Assembly (NCBI GenBank): GCA_016790425.1
Contig: JAEUPF010000103.1
Span: forward strand, 1-38,118
Direction: 5' to 3'
DNA: 38,118 nt
Source of the DNA: Rubrivivax sp.
GTDB lineage: Bacteria; Pseudomonadota; Gammaproteobacteria; Burkholderiales; Burkholderiaceae_C
Below the pieces are notes generated by a model, which was given only the letters and a program-made list of their open reading frames with translations, did no database searches and was not told where the DNA came from. Shown one piece after another: positions 33,021-38,118 of this stretch. How positions within the stretch are numbered: position 1 is the first letter of the stretch; the number at the start of each line of letters is the position of its first letter. The position numbers and the translations under genes are program-made.

Positions 33021-33962
33021 ATGCCTGCAGTTTCCGAATCCATCGCCACACAAGAGTGCGCGCCGGTCGCCGCGCCGACGACGAAGAAGAGCCGCGCGCC
33101 GCGGCCGGCCAGAGCCGCCGGCACGAACCGTTCCGCGCACGAGTGGCGCGTCTACGCGGCCATCGCGGTGGCGGTGGCCATCGCCTGGCAGCTCGGCAAG
33201 CTGCCGATGTTCGACCCGCGCACCGAGACGGGCTACTGGGTGGGCGTGGTCGGCGGCTCGATGATGCTGCTGCTGTTCGCCTACCCGCTGCGCAAGCGGT
33301 TCGCCTTTATGGCGCGGCTGGGCACGACGCGGTTGTGGTTCGTCGTGCACATGGTGCTCGGGGTGTTCGGGCCGGTCATCGTGCTCGCGCACTCGGGGTT
33401 CCACATCGGTTCGCTGAACGCCGGCGTGGCGCTGGTGAGCATGCTCGTCGTCGCGCTGAGCGGCGTCGCCGGCCGCTTCATCTACCTGCACGTGCACCGC
33501 GGCCTCGGCGGCGAACACGAGACGCTGCAGAACCTGCAGGCGCAGCTCGGCCTGCTGGACGACTCGGCAGTCGGCGGCCTGGCCTTCGCGCCGCAGGCGC
33601 AGGCGGCCATGCGCGACCTGCACCGCCATGTCGGCCAGCCGCAGGACCGCTTCAGCGAGCACCTGCGCCGTTTGACCGTCATGCCGCTGCAGTTGATGGC
33701 GTGCCGCAGGGACATCCGCGCCGAGGTGCGGCGGCAGATCCGCCGGCTGGCCGAGGCCGAAGGCTGGCCACCCGAGACGCTCGAGCGGCGGCTGCGCAAG
33801 GCGCTCGGCCTCGTCGACGAGCACGTCGCGGCGGTGCAGCGGGTGGCGCAGTTCGCCGCCTACGCGCGCGCGCTGTCCTTCTGGCACGTGCTGCACGTGC
33901 CTTTCGTCGTGATGATGGTCGTCTGCGCGATCGTGCACGTGGTCGCGGTCCATGCCTACTGA
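33021..33962 (+). CDS. Four-helix membrane protein, probable b-type haem (313 aa)
   Basis: ATG at 33021 is preferred over 32970 because AGGTGAG lies upstream. Four membrane segments are predicted: ~46-60 (VYAAIAVAVAIAWQLG), ~75-90, ~105-150 (LWFVVHMVLGVFGPVIVLAH and VALVSMLVVALSGVAGRFIYL) and the C-terminal FWHVLHVPFVVMMVVCAIVH. His residues in the helices (FVVHMVL, LAHSGFH, YLHVH, WHVLHVP, VHVVAVHAY) are spaced as in cytochrome b561 or ferric-reductase-like proteins, consistent with one or two b haems. A soluble helical insert (~155-285) sits between helices. It is followed 45 bases later by the 27-haem cytochrome. I infer quinol-to-periplasm electron transfer; the family is not exactly identified. 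Confidence 0.78.
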   Translation: MPAVSESIATQECAPVAAPTTKKSRAPRPARAAGTNRSAHEWRVYAAIAVAVAIAWQLGKLPMFDPRTETGYWVGVVGGSMMLLLFAYPLRKRFAFMARLGTTRLWFVVHMVLGVFGPVIVLAHSGFHIGSLNAGVALVSMLVVALSGVAGRFIYLHVHRGLGGEHETLQNLQAQLGLLDDSAVGGLAFAPQAQAAMRDLHRHVGQPQDRFSEHLRRLTVMPLQLMACRRDIRAEVRRQIRRLAEAEGWPPETLERRLRKALGLVDEHVAAVQRVAQFAAYARALSFWHVLHVPFVVMMVVCAIVHVVAVHAY

Positions 33963-34007
33963 GGCGCGCCTTGCCGCAAAGCCGCAGCGACGGGCCCGCC
34001 ACCGGGC

Positions 34008-36074
34008 GTGAAGCAAGGCGTCATGGCGGCCGCGCTGGGCGCCCTGGCCAGGGCGTGGCTCGTCGCCGCGGCGTTGCTGGCCTGCGCCGGCCCGCCGGCC
34101 GCGGCGCAGGGGCTGGAGTCGGCGTTGTCGCCCGGGCCGCTGATCCGCGGCCACCAGAAGGTCGAAGGCGAGTGCTCCAAGTGCCACGTGCGCTTCGACC
34201 GCGCCGGGCAGGATCGCTTGTGCCTGGACTGCCACAAGGACGTGGGCCAGGACCTGCGCACGAAGGCCGGGATGCACGGGCGGCTGAAGCCGCAGACCTG
34301 CCGCAGCTGCCACACCGACCACCGTGGCGCTGACATGAAGATCGCCGAGTTCGACCGCAAGGCGTTCGACCACCGGGCCACGGACTACCCGCTGGCGGGC
34401 AAGCACGCCAGCGTCGAATGCGCCTCGTGCCACCGCGCCGGCCAGAAGTGGCGCGAGGCGCCGGGCGACTGCCTGTCCTGCCACCGCAAGGACGACAAGC
34501 ACAAGGGCACCCTCGGCGCCGACTGCGCGAGCTGCCACACCGAGCAGAACTGGAAGGACGCCAAGGTCGACCACGCGAAGACGAAGTTCCCGCTGGCCGG
34601 CAAGCACCTCGAGACCCGGTGCGAGGCTTGCCACAAGAGCGCCGTCTACAGCGAAGCGCCCACCGCCTGCATCGGCTGCCACCGCAAGGAAGACAAGCAC
34701 AAGGCGCGCTACGGCGAGAAGTGCGACAGCTGCCACAACGCCAGCCGCTGGGGCCAGATCATCTTCCGCCACGACGTGGACACGCGCTACGCGCTGCGCG
34801 GCAAGCACCGTGATGCCCGGTGCGAGAGCTGCCACACCGGCATCCTCTACCGCGACAAGGTCGGCACCGCCTGCATCGACTGCCACCGCAAGGACGACAC
34901 GCACAAGGGCGCGCTCGGCACCAACTGCGCCGCCTGCCACAGCGAGACGCGCTGGAGCGAGATCGGCCGCTTCGACCACGACAAGACGCAGTTCCGCCTG
35001 CGCGGCGGCCATGTCAAGGTCGAGTGCAAGTCGTGCCACACCACCGCCGACTACCGCGCCGCGCCCACCGAGTGCATCGGCTGCCACCGCAAGGACGACA
35101 AGCACGAGGGCACGCTCGGCCAGGACTGCGCCGCCTGCCACACCGACGCCAACTGGAAGGCCAGCCGCTTCGACCACGCCAAGACCCGGTTCGCGCTCAC
35201 CGGCAAGCACACGGTGCCGCCGCTGAAATGCGCCGACTGCCACCGCGACCAAAGAAGCTATCGCAGCGCGGCCACCGAGTGCCTGGCCTGCCACCAGAAG
35301 GACGACAAGCACGAGGGCACGCTCGGCCGTGACTGCGCGAGCTGCCATACCGAGCGCGACTGGAAGGCCACCCGCTTCGACCACGGCAAGACGAAGTTCG
35401 CGTTGACGCTGGGCCACGCGTCGCCGCCGCTGAAGTGCGACGCCTGCCACCGCGGCATGAAGAGCTTCCGGCCGACGCCGCTGGACTGCTGGTCGTGCCA
35501 CCGCAAGGACGACAAGCACGAAGGCCAGCTCGGCCGGCGCTGCGAGACGTGTCACGCGGCTGCGAACTGGAAGGTGCCCGGCTTCGACCATGCACGCACC
35601 CGCTACGCGCTGGTGGGCGCGCACATCAAGGTGGCCTGCGCAAGCTGCCACAAGAGCCTGCGCTACCGCGACGCCGCGCGCGAGTGTGCCGGCTGCCACC
35701 TGAAGGAAGACAAGCACAAGGCGCGCTTCGGCACCGCCTGCGAGAGCTGCCACAACGCGCGCGACTGGCGGTTGTGGAACTACGACCACGCCAAGCGCAG
35801 CGGTTATGCGCTGGAGGGCAAGCACGCGAAGACGGCGTGCGAAGCCTGCCATCGCGCGCCGGCCCCGGCGGGCAAGGCGGCGGCGCCGCTGGACCGCGGC
35901 TGCAGCAGCTGCCACCGCGCCGACGACGTGCACGACGGCAGCTTCGGCCCGCGCTGCGACCAGTGTCACGGCGTGGAGAACTGGAAGCAGGTGAACCGGC
36001 GCATGCGCACGTCGCGCGCGCCGGGGCCGCAGCAGGCGGTGCGCGTGGCGGCGGTCCGGGGAGTCCTCTCATGA
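34008..36074 (+). CDS. 27-haem c-type cytochrome (688 aa)
   Basis: I count 27 CxxCH haem motifs in 688 residues, all canonical. A signal peptide ends near PAAAQ. The body is built from repeats of ~70-75 residues, each with about three haems and the pattern FDHAKTxFxLxGKH...C..CH ... CIGCHRKDDKHxGxLGxxCAxCH. The extra conserved His residues could be sixth haem ligands. The start is GTG 34008 or ATG 34023 (AAGG six bases upstream); both keep the signal peptide. No membrane helix follows the signal, so it is periplasmic or outer-surface. It should act as a haem wire for long-range electron transfer. The final codons overlap the next gene (ATGA). Confidence 0.94.
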   Translation: MKQGVMAAALGALARAWLVAAALLACAGPPAAAQGLESALSPGPLIRGHQKVEGECSKCHVRFDRAGQDRLCLDCHKDVGQDLRTKAGMHGRLKPQTCRSCHTDHRGADMKIAEFDRKAFDHRATDYPLAGKHASVECASCHRAGQKWREAPGDCLSCHRKDDKHKGTLGADCASCHTEQNWKDAKVDHAKTKFPLAGKHLETRCEACHKSAVYSEAPTACIGCHRKEDKHKARYGEKCDSCHNASRWGQIIFRHDVDTRYALRGKHRDARCESCHTGILYRDKVGTACIDCHRKDDTHKGALGTNCAACHSETRWSEIGRFDHDKTQFRLRGGHVKVECKSCHTTADYRAAPTECIGCHRKDDKHEGTLGQDCAACHTDANWKASRFDHAKTRFALTGKHTVPPLKCADCHRDQRSYRSAATECLACHQKDDKHEGTLGRDCASCHTERDWKATRFDHGKTKFALTLGHASPPLKCDACHRGMKSFRPTPLDCWSCHRKDDKHEGQLGRRCETCHAAANWKVPGFDHARTRYALVGAHIKVACASCHKSLRYRDAARECAGCHLKEDKHKARFGTACESCHNARDWRLWNYDHAKRSGYALEGKHAKTACEACHRAPAPAGKAAAPLDRGCSSCHRADDVHDGSFGPRCDQCHGVENWKQVNRRMRTSRAPGPQQAVRVAAVRGVLS

Positions 36075-38118
36075 AGTGGTCGGGTTGGCTCGGGCCGTTC
36101 AGGCCGATGGCGGCGATGGTCCTGTTCGCTGCCATCGCCACGGTGGCCGCGGTGCTGCCGCAGGCGGTGCTGGCGCAGGCGGCCGGCCGCGCCAACTTCG
36201 ACCACCTGAGCACCGGCTTCGCGCTCACCGGCACGCACACCAACGCCCGCTGCGAGAGCTGCCACGTGGACGGCGTCTTCAAGGGCACGCCGCGCGACTG
36301 CGAGTCGTGCCACGTTGCGGGCGCCCGCCTGGCGCGCGGCAACGTCGTCAAGACGGCCAACCACGTGCCCACCACGCTGGCCTGCGAGAGCTGCCACAAC
36401 ACGCGCACCTTCACCGGCGCGCGCATGAACCACACCGGCGTGGCGCGCGGCACCTGCGCCTCGTGCCACAACAGCCAGCAAGCCGGCGGCAAGCCGCCGA
36501 CGCACATGACCACCACGGCGAGCTGCGACTCCTGCCACGGCACCAATGCCTGGCGCCCCGCCAGCGGCTTCGACCACAGCGGCGTCGCGCCGGGTACCTG
36601 CGGCACCTGCCACAACGGCGTGCGCGCCACCGGCACCAGCGCCAACCATGTGCCGTACGCGCAGGCGCCGGCCACGGCCACGGCCACCTGCGACACCTGC
36701 CACCGCTCGGGCTTTCGCGCCTGGGTGCCGGCGCGCGTGCACGCCAACGTTGCCGTCGTCGCGCAGTGCGCCGCCTGCCACGCCGCGATCAAGCCGGCCA
36801 CACCCATCCACGCCGGCCAGACCGTCTGCGAGAACTGCCACAAGAGCACCTCGAGCTGGGCCGCCGCGAAAGTCGACCACAGCACCTTCACCGCGGCCAC
36901 CAACTGCGCCACCTGCCACAACGGCAGTGCGGCCACCGGCCGGAACGCCACGCACGTGCCGGTGGGGGCGGCGAACTGCTTCGCCTGCCACAACACCACG
37001 ACGTGGAAGCCGACCAAGTTCAACCACACGCAGGTGCCGGTGACGGGGCAGTGCGCCAGCTGCCACACCGGCAGCTTTCCGCCCGCCGACGGCAAGGGCG
37101 CCACGCACACGCCCTACCAGCTGGTGACGACGCTGGCCAGCGCCAACTGCGACACCTGCCACAAGGCGGGCTACACGGCCTGGACGCCGGCGCGCGTGCA
37201 CGCGAGCACGACCGTGACCGCGCAATGCGCCACGTGCCACGCCGGCATCAAGCCGGCGACGCAGGTGCACGCCGGGCAGACCGTCTGCGAGACCTGCCAC
37301 AAGAGCACCTCGAGCTGGGCTGCAGCGAAGGTCGACCACAGCACGTTCACCTCGGCCACCAACTGCACCACCTGCCACAACGGCACCAGCGCCACCGGCA
37401 AGAACGCCACACACGTGCCGGTCGGCACGACCAATTGCTACGCGTGCCACAACACCAGCACCTGGAAGCCGACCAAGTTCAACCACACGCAGGTGCCGGT
37501 GACGGCGCAATGCGCGTCCTGCCACACGGGCACCTACCCGCCGGCCGACGGGAAGGGCGCGTCGCACACCCCTTACCAGCTGGTGGCCACGCTCGCGGCA
37601 GCCAACTGCGACACCTGCCACAAGGCCGGCTACACGGCGTGGACGCCGGCCCGCGTGCATGCCAACGCCACCATCACGGGGCAGTGCGCGAGCTGCCACG
37701 CGAGCATCAAGCCGACGACGCAGGTGCACGTGGGCCAGACGGTCTGCGAGGGCTGCCACAAGAGCACGACGACGTGGCTCGGCGCCAAGACCGACCACAC
37801 GGCCTTCACCGCGGCCACCGTCTGCACCAACTGCCACAACGGCACCGCGGCCACGGGCAAGAACGCGACCCACATCCCGTCGGGCACGACCAACTGCTAC
37901 GCGTGCCACAACACCAGCACCTGGAAGCCGACCAAGTTCAACCACACGCAGGTGCCGGTGACGGCGCAGTGCGCCTCCTGCCACACGGGCACCTACCCGC
38001 CGGCCGACGGGAAGGGCGCGTCGCACACCCCCTACCAGCTGGTGGCCACGCTCGCGGCGGCCAACTGCGACACCTGCCACAAGGCCGGCTACACGGCGTG
38101 GACCCCGGCGCGCGTGCA
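36071..38118 (+). CDS. Giant multihaem c-type cytochrome, 3' end outside window (at least 25 haems)
   Basis: ATG at 36071 overlaps the preceding stop. A signal peptide ends near residue 35 (QAVLA). The frame stays open to the right edge (682 residues) and contains 25 CxxCH motifs. From 36689 onward the gene is a tandem array of 459-bp (153-residue) units with six haems each, including CDTCHKAGYTAWTPARVHA, CHKST, CHNGTSATGKNATHVP, CYACHNTSTWKPTKFNHTQV and CASCHTGTYPPADGKG. CHNGT-ATGK repeats are known from very large cytochromes of metal-cycling bacteria. It is likely exported and acts with the 27-haem protein as an extracellular or trans-envelope electron conduit. Full length and haem number cannot be given. 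Confidence 0.93.
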   Translation, partial: MKWSGWLGPFRPMAAMVLFAAIATVAAVLPQAVLAQAAGRANFDHLSTGFALTGTHTNARCESCHVDGVFKGTPRDCESCHVAGARLARGNVVKTANHVPTTLACESCHNTRTFTGARMNHTGVARGTCASCHNSQQAGGKPPTHMTTTASCDSCHGTNAWRPASGFDHSGVAPGTCGTCHNGVRATGTSANHVPYAQAPATATATCDTCHRSGFRAWVPARVHANVAVVAQCAACHAAIKPATPIHAGQTVCENCHKSTSSWAAAKVDHSTFTAATNCATCHNGSAATGRNATHVPVGAANCFACHNTTTWKPTKFNHTQVPVTGQCASCHTGSFPPADGKGATHTPYQLVTTLASANCDTCHKAGYTAWTPARVHASTTVTAQCATCHAGIKPATQVHAGQTVCETCHKSTSSWAAAKVDHSTFTSATNCTTCHNGTSATGKNATHVPVGTTNCYACHNTSTWKPTKFNHTQVPVTAQCASCHTGTYPPADGKGASHTPYQLVATLAAANCDTCHKAGYTAWTPARVHANATITGQCASCHASIKPTTQVHVGQTVCEGCHKSTTTWLGAKTDHTAFTAATVCTNCHNGTAATGKNATHIPSGTTNCYACHNTSTWKPTKFNHTQVPVTAQCASCHTGTYPPADGKGASHTPYQLVATLAAANCDTCHKAGYTAWTPARV
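36689..38118 (+). repeat. 459-bp tandem repeat array inside the giant cytochrome gene
   Basis: Equivalent Cys codons (the CDTCH motif) occur at 36689, 37148, 37607 and 38066, each exactly 459 bases apart. The second and third full units are nearly identical in nucleotide sequence over their last ~200 bases, implying recent duplication or gene conversion. A fourth unit is cut by the window edge. Confidence 0.95.

Noticed and set aside
32946-38080. Very long open frames on the minus strand opposite the cytochrome genes
   Set aside because: They are low-complexity Val/Ala/Arg/Gly antisense reads of GC-rich haem repeats, lack ribosome-binding sites and would erase 50 canonical CxxCH motifs on the other strand.
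36689-38118. CRISPR-like or mobile array
   Set aside because: The 459-bp repeats are in frame, code six haem motifs each and have no spacers.

Overview
The window is very GC-rich, fully coding-dense bacterial DNA. Codon use, the PEP-CTERM protein, the QseB/QseC-like pair and the T2SS type point to a betaproteobacterium of the order Burkholderiales; the Leptothrix/Rubrivivax/Ideonella group is my guess from gene content, not a proven placement. I support 27 protein genes, two of them cut by the window edges. I see no RNA gene, insertion sequence, CRISPR array or origin.

Layout. (1) 3-800: 3' part of a SpoVR-family gene, then a structured 369-base gap. (2) 1170-16579, plus strand: a tight eight-gene operon encoding a 1758-residue secreted beta-helix protein, two multicopper-oxidase-like proteins (433 and 505 aa), a 723-residue paralogue without copper ligands that carries Ig-like domains, a small lipoprotein, a subtilisin-like protease, a SCO1-type copper protein and a cytochrome c/periplasmic-binding-protein fusion. 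(3) 27687-16704, minus strand: a 12-gene operon for an atypical type II secretion system: GspG, GspF, GspE, PilM/N/O/P-like platform proteins, a secretin with a C-terminal cohesin-like domain, three further pseudopilins and a NarL-type response regulator. (4) 28043-30174, plus strand: an OmpR-type response regulator and its histidine kinase. (5) 30482-31129, minus: a PEP-CTERM protein. (6) 31411-38118: a membrane-anchored flavin/iron-sulfur oxidoreductase (minus), divergent from a b-type membrane protein, a 27-haem cytochrome c and a second multihaem cytochrome with at least 25 haem motifs that runs off the right edge.

How it may work together (inference). The operon 1170-16579 makes Sec-exported copper oxidase subunits plus a copper chaperone; the adjacent secretion system is a plausible dedicated exporter. 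This recalls Geobacter sulfurreducens, where the multicopper protein OmpB depends on an atypical type II system containing the pseudopilin OxpG. The oxidoreductase, membrane haem protein and multihaem cytochromes look like an electron conduit between the cytoplasm or quinone pool and the outside. The whole is best read as a candidate extracellular electron-transfer or metal (Mn/Fe) oxidation/reduction locus. The most novel detail is that the four His-x-His motifs and the type 1 copper Cys of a multicopper oxidase are divided between two neighbouring genes. A shared direct-repeat motif upstream of the secretion operon, the cytochrome genes and the PEP-CTERM gene suggests common control by the adjacent two-component system.
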